Shown here piece by piece: positions 45,376 to 56,891 of a stretch of 64,000 nt of DNA. The translations under genes were made by a program, and so were the position numbers. This DNA comes from Limnohabitans sp. Jir61 (GTDB lineage Bacteria > Pseudomonadota > Gammaproteobacteria > Burkholderiales > Burkholderiaceae_C): NCBI RefSeq assembly GCF_003063545.1, contig NZ_NESD01000001.1:744001-808000 (forward strand). Direction: 5' to 3'. The notes below the pieces were generated by a model. It saw only the letters and a list, made by a program, of their open reading frames with translations, searched no databases and was not told where the DNA came from. Within the stretch, counting starts at the first letter, position 1; the number at the start of each line of letters is the position of its first letter.

Positions 45376-46769
45376 TGAGCGAAATCACCTTAGAAAAACA
45401 ATGGCCTGACAACGCGCTCACCATCGAATCGATGGATATGGAAGCGCAGGGTGTGGGTCACCGCGCCGATGGCAAAGTCGTGTTTGTCGATGGCGCGTTG
45501 CCCTTTGAGGTGGTTCGTGCCAATGTGCATCGTAAAAAAGACAATTGGGAAAAGGCTTCGCTGCTTGAGGTGTTGCACGAATCGTCGCAGCGCGTAACTC
45601 CTGGTTGCCCGCACTTTGGCTTGCACGCCGGTGCTTGTGGTGGCTGCAAGATGCAGCACTTGGATGCGGCCGCTCAAATCGCCGTCAAGCAACGCGCCTT
45701 AGAAGACAACCTATGGCACTTGGGTAAGGTCAAAGCCGAAACTATTTTGCGGCCTATTCAGGGGCCTGCATGGGGCTATCGTTTCCGCGCCCGTTTGTCG
45801 GTGCGCTATGTGGTGAAAAAGGGCGAAGTGTTGGTTGGTTTCCACGAACGCAAGAGTCGCTATGTGGCGGATATGCGCCAATGCCCCATCTTGCCACCGC
45901 ATGTGGATGCCATGCTCATGCCGTTGCGCAAGCTGATTGGCGGCATGGATGCACGTGAGACTCTGCCGCAAATTGAATTGGCTTGTGGCGATGAAGTGAC
46001 CGCCTTGGTGCTGCGTCACATGGAGCCATTGAGCCCAAGCGACATGAACGCTTTGCGCGATTTCGCTGACAAGCACAACGTGCAGTGGTGGCTCCAGTCC
46101 AAAGGGCCAGACACGGTGTGTTTGATGGATGGTGCTTTGGGTGAACCGTTGTCTTATGCCTTGCCAGAGTTTGGCATCACCATGCCTTTCAAACCGACCG
46201 ATTTCACGCAGGTCAATCCACACATCAACCGTGTGTTGGTCACGCGTGCTTTGCGTTTGCTCGATGTGCAGCCGACGGAGCGCGTGATTGATTGGTTCTG
46301 CGGATTGGGTAACTTCACTTTGCCTTTGGCCACACTCGCCCGTGAGGTCTTGGGTATTGAAGGTAGCGAGGCTCTGGTTGCGCGCTCTGGTGAAAACTAT
46401 GCGGTCAACCAGGCGAATCGTAAAAAACCGCTGGCGCCCACAAGTTTCGTGGTGCGTAACCTGTTTGAGATGACGCCCGAGTTGTTGCGTCAAGATGGCG
46501 CGGCAGATAAGTGGCTGGTGGATCCCCCTCGCGAAGGTGCGTTCTCACTGGTGCAAGCCTTGGCCGAAATGCATCAGCAGCCAGAGTTGTGTCTTGGCTG
46601 GACACCACCAAAACGCATTGTGTACGTGAGCTGCAACCCCTCGACCTTGGCGCGTGATGCTGGGGTGTTGGTCAATTCAGCTGGCTATCGCATGACGTTC
46701 GCGGGGGCAGTGAATATGTTTCCGCATACAGCTCACGTTGAAAGCATGGCCGTATTTGATTTGGCCTAA
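45375..46769 (+). CDS. rlmD: 23S rRNA (uracil(1939)-C(5))-methyltransferase
   Basis: [55 protein letters not shown]. Confidence 0.94.
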   Translation: MSEITLEKQWPDNALTIESMDMEAQGVGHRADGKVVFVDGALPFEVVRANVHRKKDNWEKASLLEVLHESSQRVTPGCPHFGLHAGACGGCKMQHLDAAAQIAVKQRALEDNLWHLGKVKAETILRPIQGPAWGYRFRARLSVRYVVKKGEVLVGFHERKSRYVADMRQCPILPPHVDAMLMPLRKLIGGMDARETLPQIELACGDEVTALVLRHMEPLSPSDMNALRDFADKHNVQWWLQSKGPDTVCLMDGALGEPLSYALPEFGITMPFKPTDFTQVNPHINRVLVTRALRLLDVQPTERVIDWFCGLGNFTLPLATLAREVLGIEGSEALVARSGENYAVNQANRKKPLAPTSFVVRNLFEMTPELLRQDGAADKWLVDPPREGAFSLVQALAEMHQQPELCLGWTPPKRIVYVSCNPSTLARDAGVLVNSAGYRMTFAGAVNMFPHTAHVESMAVFDLA

Positions 46770-46795
46770 ATCGAAGAGTTCAAAAATCTGCGGAC

Positions 46796-46827
46796 GTAAA
46801 AAAGGGACCTTACGGTCCCTTTTTTAC
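46796..46827. terminator. Bidirectional Rho-independent terminator
   Basis: GTAAAAAAGGGACC-TTAC-GGTCCCTTTTTTAC between convergent rlmD and the BI-1 gene. Confidence 0.95.
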
Positions 46828-46842
46828 AAGTACTTGGAACGC

Positions 46843-47529
46843 TTATTCGCGCTCGCCACCAAAGATGCCGAGCAAAGCCAGCAAACTTTGGAACACGTTG
46901 ATGATGTCCAAGTACAAGGTCAGAGTGGCGCTGATGTAGTTGGTTTCGCCGCCGTCCATCACTTGCTTCAAGTCGTACAACATGAAGGCGCTGAAGATGG
47001 CCATGGACAACATGGAAATCACCATCATGCCAGCGGATGAGCCGACGAACATGTTGATGATGCTGCCCACCATCAAGACCACCACACCCACCATGAGCCA
47101 TTTGGCCATGCCAGACAAGTCGCGCTTGATGACTGTGGCCAAGCTGGCCATCACAAAGAACACGCCAGCTGTGCCTGCAAAAGCAGTCATCACCAACTCT
47201 GCACCATTCTTAAAGCCCAAGACCATAGCAATCATGCGCGAGAGCACGATGCCCATGAAGAAGGTGAAGCCCAGTAGCACGTATACGCCAGTGGCGCTTT
47301 CTTTGGTGCGTTCGATGGCGTAAATGAAGCCGAACGCGCCGGCCATCATCAGGATCATGCCCATCACGCCTGAGAAGGCGTGGCCGAGGCCTGTTGACAC
47401 GCCAAGCCATGCGCCCAAGACGGTGGGCAACATGCTGATGGCGAGCAACCAGTAAGTGTTACGGACCACGCGGTTGCGTTCTGCTGTCGGCAGAACGTAG
47501 TAGTCGATGTTTTGAATGTTGTCATTCAT
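46843..47529 (-). CDS. Bax inhibitor-1/YccA family membrane protein
   Basis: Seven-TM BI-1 pattern; RNTYWLLAISMLPTVLGAWLG; GGETNYISATLTLYLDIINVFQSLLALLGIFGG. Confidence 0.93.
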   Translation of the reverse strand: MNDNIQNIDYYVLPTAERNRVVRNTYWLLAISMLPTVLGAWLGVSTGLGHAFSGVMGMILMMAGAFGFIYAIERTKESATGVYVLLGFTFFMGIVLSRMIAMVLGFKNGAELVMTAFAGTAGVFFVMASLATVIKRDLSGMAKWLMVGVVVLMVGSIINMFVGSSAGMMVISMLSMAIFSAFMLYDLKQVMDGGETNYISATLTLYLDIINVFQSLLALLGIFGGERE

Positions 47530-47699
47530 GTGTAGCTCTCCTATAAACCTGATGATTCAGATGGGGCGAATTCTAGAGGTTTCAAGTGGCGCTGGACTAT
47601 CGCTTACTTTTAGTGAGGTTTCTTTTGTGTTTGGGTGGGGTAGTGGGGCTTATAGAGTCGGTATGCTTGAGGTTTTCTTACTTTTCAAACTTATCACAC

Positions 47700-48107
47700 A
47701 TGAAAACCAAGCACTACCTCGAATCCGCAGATGTCAAAGCCATTGCCGCCGCAGCTGAAGCAGAAGCTTTGAAAAACAATTGGGCTGTGACCATTGCCAT
47801 CGTGGATGACGGTGGTCATTTGCTGAATCTGCATCGTTTAGACGGCGCACCTGCCATTTCGTCACACATCGCCCCGGCCAAAGCTCACACCGCAGCGTTG
47901 GGCCGTCGTGAAAGCAAGATTTACGAAGACGTTATCAATGGTGGTCGCGTGTCGTTTGTGACAGCGCCTGAAGTCAAAGGCATGCTCGAAGGTGGTGTGC
48001 CCATCATGAAAGACGGCCAATGCATTGGCGCGGTTGGCGTGAGCGGTGTGAAATCTAATGAAGATGCACAAATTGCCAAGGCTGGCATTGCCGCCATCGG
48101 TTTGTAA
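47700..48107 (+). CDS. GlcG/HbpS family protein
   Basis: VTIAIVDDGGHLLNLHRLDGAP; GGVPIMKDGQCIGAVGVSGVKSNEDAQIAKAGI. Confidence 0.88.
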   Translation: MKTKHYLESADVKAIAAAAEAEALKNNWAVTIAIVDDGGHLLNLHRLDGAPAISSHIAPAKAHTAALGRRESKIYEDVINGGRVSFVTAPEVKGMLEGGVPIMKDGQCIGAVGVSGVKSNEDAQIAKAGIAAIGL

Positions 48108-48120
48108 GCTAGAGCGATTC

Positions 48121-48159
48121 AAAAAAGCCCCGCTGCTTTGATGGTTGCGGGGCTTTTTT
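48121..48159. terminator. Bidirectional Rho-independent terminator
   Basis: AAAAAAGCCCCGC...GCGGGGCTTTTTT between convergent genes. Confidence 0.93.
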
Positions 48160-48174
48160 GTATGCTCAGCGCGT

Positions 48175-49002
48175 TTAGTAAATCAAACGCTCAGGGTTGA
48201 TTTCTTGCAGGATGGTGGTGGCAATTTCTTCAATGCTCTTATGCGTCGTGGATAACCAACGAATACCCGCACGGCGCATCATGGCTTCTGCCTCCGCCAC
48301 TTCATGGCGACAGTTGGGCAAGCTGGCGTATTTGGAGTCGGGGCGGCGCTCATTGCGAATTTCGCTCAGGCGTTCGGGTTGGATCGTCAGGCCAAAAATC
48401 TTCTTTTTGTGTGGCATCAGTGCAGGTGGCAACTGGCGGCGCTCAAAGTCTTCGGGGATGAGCGGGTAGTTCGAGGCTTTCAAGCCGTGCTGCATGGCTA
48501 AGTAAAGGCTGGTTGGGGTCTTGCCGCTGCGGCTCACGCCGACCAAGATCACGTCCGATAACTCCAAATCACGGTTGAGCTGGCCATCGTCATGGGCCAA
48601 GCTGAAGTTGATCGCCTCAATGCGGTCGCGATACGCCTTGCTTTTACTGGCGTCTGAGAATCGACCCACGCGGTGGTTTGACTTGATGCCTAGCTCTTGT
48701 TCTAGTGGGTTCACGAAGGTGCCAAACATGTCCATGAGCATGGTTTTGCCTTTGCAGCCCTCCAAGATGACGGTTAGCACCTCCATGTTCACCAGGGTGG
48801 TGAACACAATCGGTTTGCGGCCTTCCAGTTCACCTGTGTGCAAGATTTGTCGTACGGCTTGGTGTGCCTTGTCTACGGAGTCGACGAATGGCACGCGGAT
48901 GTGGCGAAATTTCACTTCGAACTGGGCCAAGATGGCGTTGCCAAAGGTCTCTGCAGTGATACCTGTGCCGTCAGACACAAAGAAAACGGTGGGATTGGGC
49001 AT
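48175..49002 (-). CDS. ppsR: phosphoenolpyruvate synthase regulatory protein (PSRP kinase/phosphorylase)
   Basis: [43 protein letters not shown]; divergent from ppsA. Confidence 0.95.
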   Translation of the reverse strand: MPNPTVFFVSDGTGITAETFGNAILAQFEVKFRHIRVPFVDSVDKAHQAVRQILHTGELEGRKPIVFTTLVNMEVLTVILEGCKGKTMLMDMFGTFVNPLEQELGIKSNHRVGRFSDASKSKAYRDRIEAINFSLAHDDGQLNRDLELSDVILVGVSRSGKTPTSLYLAMQHGLKASNYPLIPEDFERRQLPPALMPHKKKIFGLTIQPERLSEIRNERRPDSKYASLPNCRHEVAEAEAMMRRAGIRWLSTTHKSIEEIATTILQEINPERLIY

Positions 49003-49168
49003 GAAAAACTTTCAATAGGTCATCACGTGTTTGAGCGGGGAAGGCGACTGGTCGGCCACCTACAATGCTCCATTATCCGAATTTCGCCATGCAGACTTTC
49101 GACCCATTCGAAAAAATACAAAGTCGCCGCGCTGCCTGGCCGCCAGTTTTAACTTTTGGAGCTTGTCT

Positions 49169-51559
49169 ATGACTGCACTTTTCAGCCCAACCGCCTTGGT
49201 TGTTCCTTTTGAAAAACTTCGAATGACTGACGTCGAGTCGGTTGGCGGTAAAAACGCCAGCCTCGGCGAAATGATTTCGCAATTGCCTACTGGCGTTCGC
49301 GTGCCTACTGGCTTTGCCACCACGGCGCATGCCTTCCGTGAGTTCTTGGCTTACGACGGCTTGGCCGACAAAATCAACGCCCGTTTGGACAAGCTCGACA
49401 CCGAAGACGTGCGTGCCTTGGCCGAAGCTGGCGCCGAAATTCGCGCCATGGTGGAAGCCCAGCCTTTTCCAGCCGACTTGCAAAAAGCCATCACTGAGGC
49501 TTTTGCCACCTTGTCTGAAGGCAATGCTGCCGCCACATTTGCGGTGCGTTCATCTGCCACCGCCGAAGATTTGCCCGACGCCTCGTTCGCCGGTCAACAA
49601 GAAACTTTCTTGAACGTGCACGGCATTGACGAAGTGCTGCACAAGATGAAAGAAGTGTTTGCCTCGTTGTACAACGACCGCGCCATCAGCTACCGCGTGC
49701 ACAAGGGCTTCGCACACGCCGATGTGGCTTTGTCTGCGGGCGTGCAACGCATGGTGCGTTCTGACACGGGCGCAGCCGGTGTGATGTTCACCATCGACAC
49801 TGAATCAGGTTTTGAAGATGTCGTCTTCATCACATCGAGCTACGGCCTCGGAGAGACCGTGGTGCAGGGCGCTGTGAACCCCGACGAATTCTATGTACAC
49901 AAGCCAACCTTGAAGGCTGGCAAGCGCGCTGTGATTCGCCGCAACTTGGGTTCTAAGCTCATTGAAATGGTGTTCTCTACCGCAGAAGAGAAAAAAGCCA
50001 CTGGCAAATTGGTCAAGACCGTGGATGTGCCCACAGAGTTGCGCAACCGCTACTCATTGACCGACGCTGACGTCGAGCAATTAGCCCACTACGCCATGGT
50101 GATTGAGGCCCATTACGGCCGACCTATGGACATCGAATGGGGCAAAGACGGCACAGACGGCCAGCTTTACATCTTGCAAGCGCGTCCAGAAACCGTGAAG
50201 AGTCAAGCCAAAGGCCAAGCCGAACTGCGCTACAAACTCAAAGGTCACAGCACTGTGTTGGCCGAAGGCCGCGCGATTGGCCAAAAGATTGGTACCGGTC
50301 CTGTGCGTTTGGTGCACAACATCAGCGAGATGGACACGGTCCAACCTGGCGACGTGTTGGTGACCGACATGACCGACCCCAACTGGGAACCTGTGATGAA
50401 GCGCGCCAGCGCCATCGTCACCAACCGTGGTGGCCGTACTTGCCACGCCGCCATCATTGCGCGTGAGTTGGGTATTCCTGCAGTGGTGGGTTGCGGTGAT
50501 GCAACCGAGCGCCTGAAAGACGGCACCTTGGTGACCGTGAGCTGCTCTGAAGGCGACACCGGTTTGATTTACGACGGTTTGCTTGAAACCGAAGTGACCG
50601 AAGTGCAACGCGGCGAAATGCCCAAGATCAAGACCAAAATCATGATGAACGTGGGTAACCCACAGTTGGCGTTTGACTTCTGCCAGTTGCCCAACGAAGG
50701 CGTGGGCTTGGCCCGTTTGGAGTTCATCATCAACAACAACATTGGTGTGCACCCCAAGGCCATTCTTGACTACCCCAACGTCGATGCCGATTTGAAGAAG
50801 GCCGTCGAGTCTGTGGCGCGTGGCCATGCATCTCCTCGCGCCTTTTACGTGGATAAAGTGGCCGAAGGCATTGCGACCATCGCTGCGGCGTTCTGGCCAA
50901 AGCCAGTCATCGTGCGTATGTCCGACTTCAAGTCCAACGAATACCGCAAACTCATTGGTGGCAGCCGCTACGAACCAGAGGAAGAGAATCCAATGTTGGG
51001 CTTCCGTGGTGCAGCACGCTACATCAGCGAAGACTTCGGTGAAGCCTTTGCGATGGAATGCGAAGCCATGCGTCGCGTGCGCGAAGACATGGGCTTGACC
51101 AACGTGCAAGTCATGGTGCCTTTCGTACGTACCTTGGGCCAAGCCGAGCGCGTGACCAACTTGTTGGCCGAGCACGGCTTGAAGCGCGGTGAGAACGATC
51201 TCAAAGTCATCATGATGTGCGAAGTGCCGAGCAACGCGATTCTTGCTGATGACTTTTTGAAGTTCTTTGATGGCTTCTCGATCGGTTCTAACGACTTGAC
51301 CCAGCTCACGTTGGGCCTAGACCGTGACTCGGGTTTGGAATTGTTGGCCGCTGACTTTGACGAGCGCGACCCTGCTGTGAAAGCTTTGCTGAGCAAGGCT
51401 ATCGCTGCATGTTTGGCGCAAGGCAAGTACGTGGGCATCTGCGGCCAAGGCCCCAGCGACCACCCCGACTTCGCGCACTGGTTGGCAGACGAGGGCATCA
51501 GCTCCATCTCGCTCAACCCAGACAGCGTGATTGACACTTGGAAGTCATTGGCCAAGTAA
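49169..51559 (+). CDS. ppsA: phosphoenolpyruvate synthase
   Basis: [78 protein letters not shown]. Confidence 0.97.
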   Translation: MTALFSPTALVVPFEKLRMTDVESVGGKNASLGEMISQLPTGVRVPTGFATTAHAFREFLAYDGLADKINARLDKLDTEDVRALAEAGAEIRAMVEAQPFPADLQKAITEAFATLSEGNAAATFAVRSSATAEDLPDASFAGQQETFLNVHGIDEVLHKMKEVFASLYNDRAISYRVHKGFAHADVALSAGVQRMVRSDTGAAGVMFTIDTESGFEDVVFITSSYGLGETVVQGAVNPDEFYVHKPTLKAGKRAVIRRNLGSKLIEMVFSTAEEKKATGKLVKTVDVPTELRNRYSLTDADVEQLAHYAMVIEAHYGRPMDIEWGKDGTDGQLYILQARPETVKSQAKGQAELRYKLKGHSTVLAEGRAIGQKIGTGPVRLVHNISEMDTVQPGDVLVTDMTDPNWEPVMKRASAIVTNRGGRTCHAAIIARELGIPAVVGCGDATERLKDGTLVTVSCSEGDTGLIYDGLLETEVTEVQRGEMPKIKTKIMMNVGNPQLAFDFCQLPNEGVGLARLEFIINNNIGVHPKAILDYPNVDADLKKAVESVARGHASPRAFYVDKVAEGIATIAAAFWPKPVIVRMSDFKSNEYRKLIGGSRYEPEEENPMLGFRGAARYISEDFGEAFAMECEAMRRVREDMGLTNVQVMVPFVRTLGQAERVTNLLAEHGLKRGENDLKVIMMCEVPSNAILADDFLKFFDGFSIGSNDLTQLTLGLDRDSGLELLAADFDERDPAVKALLSKAIAACLAQGKYVGICGQGPSDHPDFAHWLADEGISSISLNPDSVIDTWKSLAK

Positions 51560-51565
51560 TACGCC

Positions 51566-51826
51566 TTGACACAGCAGCCCTCTTCAGCCTCTGAGCACGA
51601 GGCGCCGTATCCAACAACGATCGACGTTACGGCCTTGCCGGCGCGGTCGTGGTGGGGCGTGGTGGGGCTGGTGGTGTTAACGGTTGGGTCTTTGGGTTTA
51701 GCATGGTTGTTTCCTAACGCAACCATGCTTCATTTTTTGTGGGTCGCACAAGCGGTCCCCGTGCTGTATTTGTTATTGGCATGGTGGGGGACGCAGACCT
51801 CGCATCTGAATGATGATGTATCTTAA
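51566..51826 (+). CDS. small membrane protein of unknown function
   Basis: Two hydrophobic segments, TTG start, overlaps symporter start. Confidence 0.5.
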   Translation: MTQQPSSASEHEAPYPTTIDVTALPARSWWGVVGLVVLTVGSLGLAWLFPNATMLHFLWVAQAVPVLYLLLAWWGTQTSHLNDDVS

Positions 51827-53813
51827 ATCTTGGCCTTGGCGTTTGTTGCTGCTCAGCTTTGCTGGGCTGGTTTTGTTGACGCTTTTGTTGTTGCTGGCAG
51901 ACTTGGCTGGCGTACCCAAAGGTGTGGTCAACGGTTTTTTCTTGGTGGTCTCTATCATCGGCTATGCGCTGATTGGCATGTTTTGTCGTACCACCATTCC
52001 CGAAGAGTATTTTGTAGCAGGCCGCAGCATCAGCGCACCGATGAACGGAATGGCTACCGCCGCAGACTGGTTGTCAGCTGCCTCTTTCATTGGCCTCACA
52101 GGCTTGTTGTTGTCTGATGGCTTTGTCGGCGATGGTCAACACCCTGGGGGCTTGGCTTACTTGCTGGGCTGGACTGGCGGGTTTTGTTTGCTTGGTTTTT
52201 TGTTTGCTGCGAAGCTCAACCTGTCGCAGTCGATCACCCTTCCTGATTTTTTAGGCCGTCGCTTTGACAGCGCTGCAGTGCGCTGGTTAGCCGCTTGGGG
52301 TGCGATTTTGTGTTCCAGTGTTTACTTGGTGGCGCAAATTTATGGCATTGGCCTCGTGGCTTCCATGCTGTCTGGTTTGACTTTTGAGCTGGGTGTGTTT
52401 TTGGCGTTGGGAGGCGTGCTGCTGTGTTCCTTCCTAGGGGGTATGCGCGCGGTGACGTGGACGCAAGGGGTGCAGTGCGTTGTCATCGTGGTGTCGATGG
52501 TGGTGCTGACAATGGCGGTGTCGTTTAAGACGCAAGGCCATCCGTTTTTCACAATTGCAGCCGCGCAGTCTTTGCCTCAAATACAAGAGCGCGCCAAACA
52601 AATTGAATCTGACCCCGCAGAGTTGGCCACGCGTGATGTCATCAGTTTGCGCATGAGCAATCTCCATGTGAAGATTGCCGAGCCAGTTTACGCGCGTGAG
52701 GTAGAGCGACAAAATGTCTCACGTCAAGTGGCCAAGGCCAAATCTGAAAATGCATCTTTGCGAGACATCCAAAAATTAGAAGCCAACCCAGCTTGGCGCG
52801 AAACCTCGGTCGATCGTTTGGTCAGTGCATGGCAAGCTGAGCGGGAAGTCTTGGCCGAGGCGATTTATCGGCCTGTGGGTTTCCAAGTTCCTTATTTGAA
52901 TGGCTGGAACTCCGGCTGGAATAACAGCTTGGCATTGATTTTTTGCTTGATGCTGGGCACAGCAGCTTTGCCACACATCTTGGTACGTTCTTACACCACG
53001 GCCACACCCGCTGAGGCAGAGCGATCAATTGTCTGGGCTTTGGCCTTCATTGTGGTTGTGTATTTGTGTGCTTCCTCGTTGGCTGTGCTGCTCAAGTCGT
53101 TTGTGCTGACCGAGTTGGTGGGGTCGCATCTTGATCAGTTACCCGATTGGGCCGATCGGTTGAAGTTGCGTAAGCTGGCCTTGCTGAGCATTCAAGACTA
53201 CAACCAAGACGGCATCGTGCAGTTTGCTGACATTCGGTTGTTCAGCGATTACTTGGTGCTGGGCGTGCCAGAGATTACGCATATTTCTTCGGTGTTTACT
53301 GGCTTGTTGGCAGCAGGCGCGTTGGCGGCAGCTTTGTCCACAGCAGATGGCTTGTTGCTCACCATCTCGAACGCCTTGGCGCAAGACCTGTATTTCCAAA
53401 CGGCAGAGCCCAATGCGCCACCGCTACGTCGTGTGATGTTGTCCAAAATTTTGTTGATGGTGGTGGCTTTGCTGGCGGCCTGGTTTGCCACCAATCGCCC
53501 AGTGAGCATTTTGTTTTGGGTGACGTGTGCATTTTCTTTGGCAGCTTCGACGTTCTTCCCTGTGTTGCTGCTGGGTATTTATTGGCGAGGCATGAACCGC
53601 GTTGGCGCCTTGATGGCCATGGTCTCAGGCTTGGGGATCAGTGCTTACTACATCGCGGTCAATCACTCATGGGTGCAAATGCGTCTGCATTTGCAGGCGT
53701 CTGACACCGTGTGGTTGGGGCTAGACCCAGTTTGCGCCGGTGTTTTTGGCGTGCCAGTGGGTCTGCTGTTCGGTTATCTGGGCAGCAAGCTGTCTAAAAC
53801 GCTTAAAAATTGA
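51810..53813 (+). CDS. sodium:solute symporter family protein (VC_2705/ActP-like)
   Basis: [54 protein letters not shown]. Confidence 0.9.
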   Translation: MMMYLKSWPWRLLLLSFAGLVLLTLLLLLADLAGVPKGVVNGFFLVVSIIGYALIGMFCRTTIPEEYFVAGRSISAPMNGMATAADWLSAASFIGLTGLLLSDGFVGDGQHPGGLAYLLGWTGGFCLLGFLFAAKLNLSQSITLPDFLGRRFDSAAVRWLAAWGAILCSSVYLVAQIYGIGLVASMLSGLTFELGVFLALGGVLLCSFLGGMRAVTWTQGVQCVVIVVSMVVLTMAVSFKTQGHPFFTIAAAQSLPQIQERAKQIESDPAELATRDVISLRMSNLHVKIAEPVYAREVERQNVSRQVAKAKSENASLRDIQKLEANPAWRETSVDRLVSAWQAEREVLAEAIYRPVGFQVPYLNGWNSGWNNSLALIFCLMLGTAALPHILVRSYTTATPAEAERSIVWALAFIVVVYLCASSLAVLLKSFVLTELVGSHLDQLPDWADRLKLRKLALLSIQDYNQDGIVQFADIRLFSDYLVLGVPEITHISSVFTGLLAAGALAAALSTADGLLLTISNALAQDLYFQTAEPNAPPLRRVMLSKILLMVVALLAAWFATNRPVSILFWVTCAFSLAASTFFPVLLLGIYWRGMNRVGALMAMVSGLGISAYYIAVNHSWVQMRLHLQASDTVWLGLDPVCAGVFGVPVGLLFGYLGSKLSKTLKN

Positions 53814-53886
53814 CTATAATCGTGGGCTTTTCCCTTGCTGCCAGCGTCAGACGCCGCAGGCAGCTTCATATCCACAAGGAGTGTCC

Positions 53887-54252
53887 ATGCGTCATTACGA
53901 AATCATTTTGTTGATCCATCCGGATCAAAGCGAACAAGTTCCAGCCATGCTGGAGCGTTACAAAGGCATGATCACCGCAGGTGGTGGTGCTATTCATCGT
54001 ACGGAAGACTGGGGTCGCCGCCAGTTGGCCTACATGATCAACAAGCTTGCCAAAGCTCACTACATTTGCTTGAACATCGAAGCTAGCCAAGCTGTGATGT
54101 CTGAACTCGAACACGCGTTCAAGTTCAACGATGCTGTGTTGCGTCACATGACTGTCTTGCGTAAGAAGGCTGACACTGCGCCTTCCATCATGATGAAGAC
54201 AGTCGAGCGCGAAGAAGCTCGCAAGAACCAGCAAGCTGAGTTCGCGGGCTAA
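53887..54252 (+). CDS. rpsF: 30S ribosomal protein S6
   Basis: [52 protein letters not shown]. Confidence 0.97.
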   Translation: MRHYEIILLIHPDQSEQVPAMLERYKGMITAGGGAIHRTEDWGRRQLAYMINKLAKAHYICLNIEASQAVMSELEHAFKFNDAVLRHMTVLRKKADTAPSIMMKTVEREEARKNQQAEFAG

Positions 54253-54272
54253 TTGCTGACTTACTACAAGGT

Positions 54273-54563
54273 TTGAACCACGTTGTTTTGAATGCTTGTG
54301 TTGTGGAGACTTCGGTCCTGCGATACACCCCAGCCGGTTTACCCGCCATTGATTTGAGTCTCGAGCACGAGTCTGAAATACAAGAAGCAGGGCAAAAGCG
54401 ACAAGTCAAAGCAACCGTCAAAACAGTCGCCTTGGGATCCTTAGCTGAGCGTCTCGCTCAACTTCCCCTTGGTAGCCTTTGGCAGTTCAGCGGCTTTTTA
54501 GCCTCACCTCGTAACAGCAAAAACGTCGTTTTTCATATTCAAGATTTTCAGCAAATTTCATAG
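54273..54563 (+). CDS. priB: primosomal replication protein N (PriB)
   Basis: NHVVLNACVVETSVLRYTPAGLPAIDLSLEHESEIQEAGQKRQV; between rpsF and rpsR. Confidence 0.92.
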   Translation: MNHVVLNACVVETSVLRYTPAGLPAIDLSLEHESEIQEAGQKRQVKATVKTVALGSLAERLAQLPLGSLWQFSGFLASPRNSKNVVFHIQDFQQIS

Positions 54564-54575
54564 GAGGCCCAGATC

Positions 54576-54857
54576 ATGGCCACATTCAAGAAATTCAACA
54601 AAGACAAGCGCCCAAAGCGCAACACGCAATCATTGCTTTTCAAGCGCAAGCGCTTCTGCCGCTTCACCGTCACTGGCGTTGAAGAAATCGACTACAAAGA
54701 CGTCGACACATTGCGTGACTTCATTGCCGAAAACGGCAAGATCATTCCCGCACGCCTGACCGGCACACGCGCCATTTACCAACGTCAGCTGAACACTGCC
54801 ATCAAGCGCGCACGCTTCTTGGCCTTGGTGCCATACAGCGACCAGCACAAGATCTAA
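54576..54857 (+). CDS. rpsR: 30S ribosomal protein S18
   Basis: [64 protein letters not shown]. Confidence 0.97.
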   Translation: MATFKKFNKDKRPKRNTQSLLFKRKRFCRFTVTGVEEIDYKDVDTLRDFIAENGKIIPARLTGTRAIYQRQLNTAIKRARFLALVPYSDQHKI

Positions 54858-54868
54858 GGAGACCGACC

Positions 54869-55321
54869 ATGCAAATTATTCTGCTCGACAAGGTCGTGAA
54901 CCTCGGCAACCTCGGCGAAATCGTCCGTGTGAAAGATGGTTACGCCCGTAACTTTTTGATCCCATCAGGCCGTGCACGTCGCGCCACTGAAACAGCGATC
55001 AAAGAATTCGAAGTTCGCCGCGCTGAACTCGAAAAAGCTGCTGCTGAAAAATTGGCTGCTGCACAAGCTCAAGGCGAGAAGTTGACTGGCAAAGTCATCA
55101 AGCTCAGCCAAAAAGCTGGTGTGGATGGTCGTTTGTTCGGCTCTGTGACCAACCACGACATCGCTGAAGCGTTGACAAAAGAAGGTTTCGCAGTGGCTAA
55201 AGCTCAAATCCGCATGCCTCACGGCCCCATCAAAACAGTGAGCGAAAGCGCTGTGGGCGTGGCATTGCACACTGACGTGATTGTTGAAATCACGGTCAAC
55301 GTGCAAGGCGAAACTGCTTAA
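54869..55321 (+). CDS. rplI: 50S ribosomal protein L9
   Basis: [36 protein letters not shown]. Confidence 0.97.
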   Translation: MQIILLDKVVNLGNLGEIVRVKDGYARNFLIPSGRARRATETAIKEFEVRRAELEKAAAEKLAAAQAQGEKLTGKVIKLSQKAGVDGRLFGSVTNHDIAEALTKEGFAVAKAQIRMPHGPIKTVSESAVGVALHTDVIVEITVNVQGETA

Positions 55322-55336
55322 GTTTCTTCGCACCTT

Positions 55337-55364
55337 AAAAGCCGCTCTTCGGAGCGGCTTTTTT
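55337..55364 (+). terminator. Rho-independent terminator after rplI
   Basis: AAAAGCCGCTC-TTCG-GAGCGGCTTTTTT, UUCG tetraloop. Confidence 0.92.
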
Positions 55365-55466
55365 ATTTGTTCTCTGCATTTCCCCAGCTAACCCACCTCT
55401 TATCCACAGGGTTATCCCAAGCGTTTGACGCCTCTGGGCTTAGGATGTGTGTTTTACAGGATCACT

Positions 55467-56879
55467 ATGTCAGCCGCATCGCCCAGCTTTGAAGAAAGCT
55501 TCTCCCACGACCAGCAAATTGCACAACTGCGCATCCCTCCGCACTCTATTGAGGCCGAGTCCAGTGTGTTGGGCGGCTTGCTGCTAGACAACGGCGCATG
55601 GGACCGCGTAGGTGATTTGTTGGTGGATGGTGATTTCTACCGTTACGAACACAAACAGGTTTACGCCGCCATTGGCGCACTGGTGAACACAAGTCGTCCG
55701 GCTGACGTGATCACGGTCTACGAGCACTTGCAGGCCTTGGGTAAGGCCGAAGAAATTGGCGGCTTGGGCTACCTCAATGCGTTGGCGCAATACGTGCCCA
55801 GCGCGAGCAATATTCGTCGTTATGCCGAGATCGTGCGCGAGCGTTCGATCCTGCGCAAGTTGGTGACGGCCAGTGATGAAATTGCCACCAATGCCTTTAA
55901 CACACAAGGCAGGGCAGTGGCCCAAATCTTGGATGAGGCTGAGCAAAAGATCTTCAACATCGGTGAAGAAGGCTCGCGCATGAAGCAAGGCTTTCAGGCC
56001 ATGCCGCAGTTGGTGGTGGACTTGTTGGACCGCGTACAAGAGATGGCGGATAACCAAAACGACATCACGGGAGTGCCTACCGGTTTCATCGACTTTGACC
56101 GCATGACTTCAGGCTTGCAGCCGGGGGACTTGATCGTCTTGGCCGCGCGTCCGTCGATGGGTAAAACAGCGTTGGCCATCAACATTGCCGAGCACGTGGC
56201 CTTGAACGAAGGCTTGCCTGTGGCCGTGTTCTCGATGGAGATGGGTGCAGCGCAATTGGCCGTTCGTATCGTGGGTTCGATTGGGCGCGTGGACCAAGGC
56301 CATTTGCGTACGGGTAAGTTGAGCGACGACGAATGGCCACGCTTGACGGAAGCCATTGAGAAGCTGCGCAATGTGTCCTTGCACATCGACGAAACGCCAG
56401 GCCTCACGCCGAGTGAGCTGCGCGCAAACGCGCGTCGCTTGTCGCGTCAATGCGGCAAGCTTGGTCTCATCGTGGTGGACTATTTGCAGCTCATGAGCGG
56501 GTCAAGCAGCAGTGGTGGTGACAACCGTGCGACGGAGATTGGTGAAATTTCTCGCGGCTTGAAGATGTTGGCCAAAGAACTGCAGTGCCCTGTGATTGCG
56601 CTGTCGCAGCTCAACCGAAGTGTGGAGCAACGCACCGACAAACGCCCCATGATGAGTGACTTGCGTGAATCAGGCGCTATTGAGCAGGACGCGGACGTGA
56701 TCATGTTCATTTACCGCGACGACTACTACAACAAAGAGTCCAAAGAGCCGGGCGTGGCCGAAGTTATCATCGGCAAGCAGCGTAACGGCCCCACCGGGAC
56801 CGTCAAGCTGGCCTTCTTGAAGCCACTCACCAAGTTCGAAAGCTTGGCTAGTGGCTACAGCAGTGGTGGCGACTATTAA
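55467..56879 (+). CDS. dnaB: replicative DNA helicase
   Basis: LRIPPHSIEAESSVLGGLLLDN; LIVLAARPSMGKTALAINIA; DYLQLMSG; likely start ATG 55467. Confidence 0.97.
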   Translation: MSAASPSFEESFSHDQQIAQLRIPPHSIEAESSVLGGLLLDNGAWDRVGDLLVDGDFYRYEHKQVYAAIGALVNTSRPADVITVYEHLQALGKAEEIGGLGYLNALAQYVPSASNIRRYAEIVRERSILRKLVTASDEIATNAFNTQGRAVAQILDEAEQKIFNIGEEGSRMKQGFQAMPQLVVDLLDRVQEMADNQNDITGVPTGFIDFDRMTSGLQPGDLIVLAARPSMGKTALAINIAEHVALNEGLPVAVFSMEMGAAQLAVRIVGSIGRVDQGHLRTGKLSDDEWPRLTEAIEKLRNVSLHIDETPGLTPSELRANARRLSRQCGKLGLIVVDYLQLMSGSSSSGGDNRATEIGEISRGLKMLAKELQCPVIALSQLNRSVEQRTDKRPMMSDLRESGAIEQDADVIMFIYRDDYYNKESKEPGVAEVIIGKQRNGPTGTVKLAFLKPLTKFESLASGYSSGGDY

Positions 56880-56891
56880 CGCTGTCAAGCG

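Noticed and set aside
45711-46493. 260-aa minus-strand ORF antisense to rlmD
   Set aside because: Shadow ORF; Gln/His-rich translation without domain signature.
50081-51175. 364-aa minus-strand ORF antisense to ppsA
   Set aside because: His/Val-rich shadow ORF caused by codon bias of the strongly supported ppsA reading frame.
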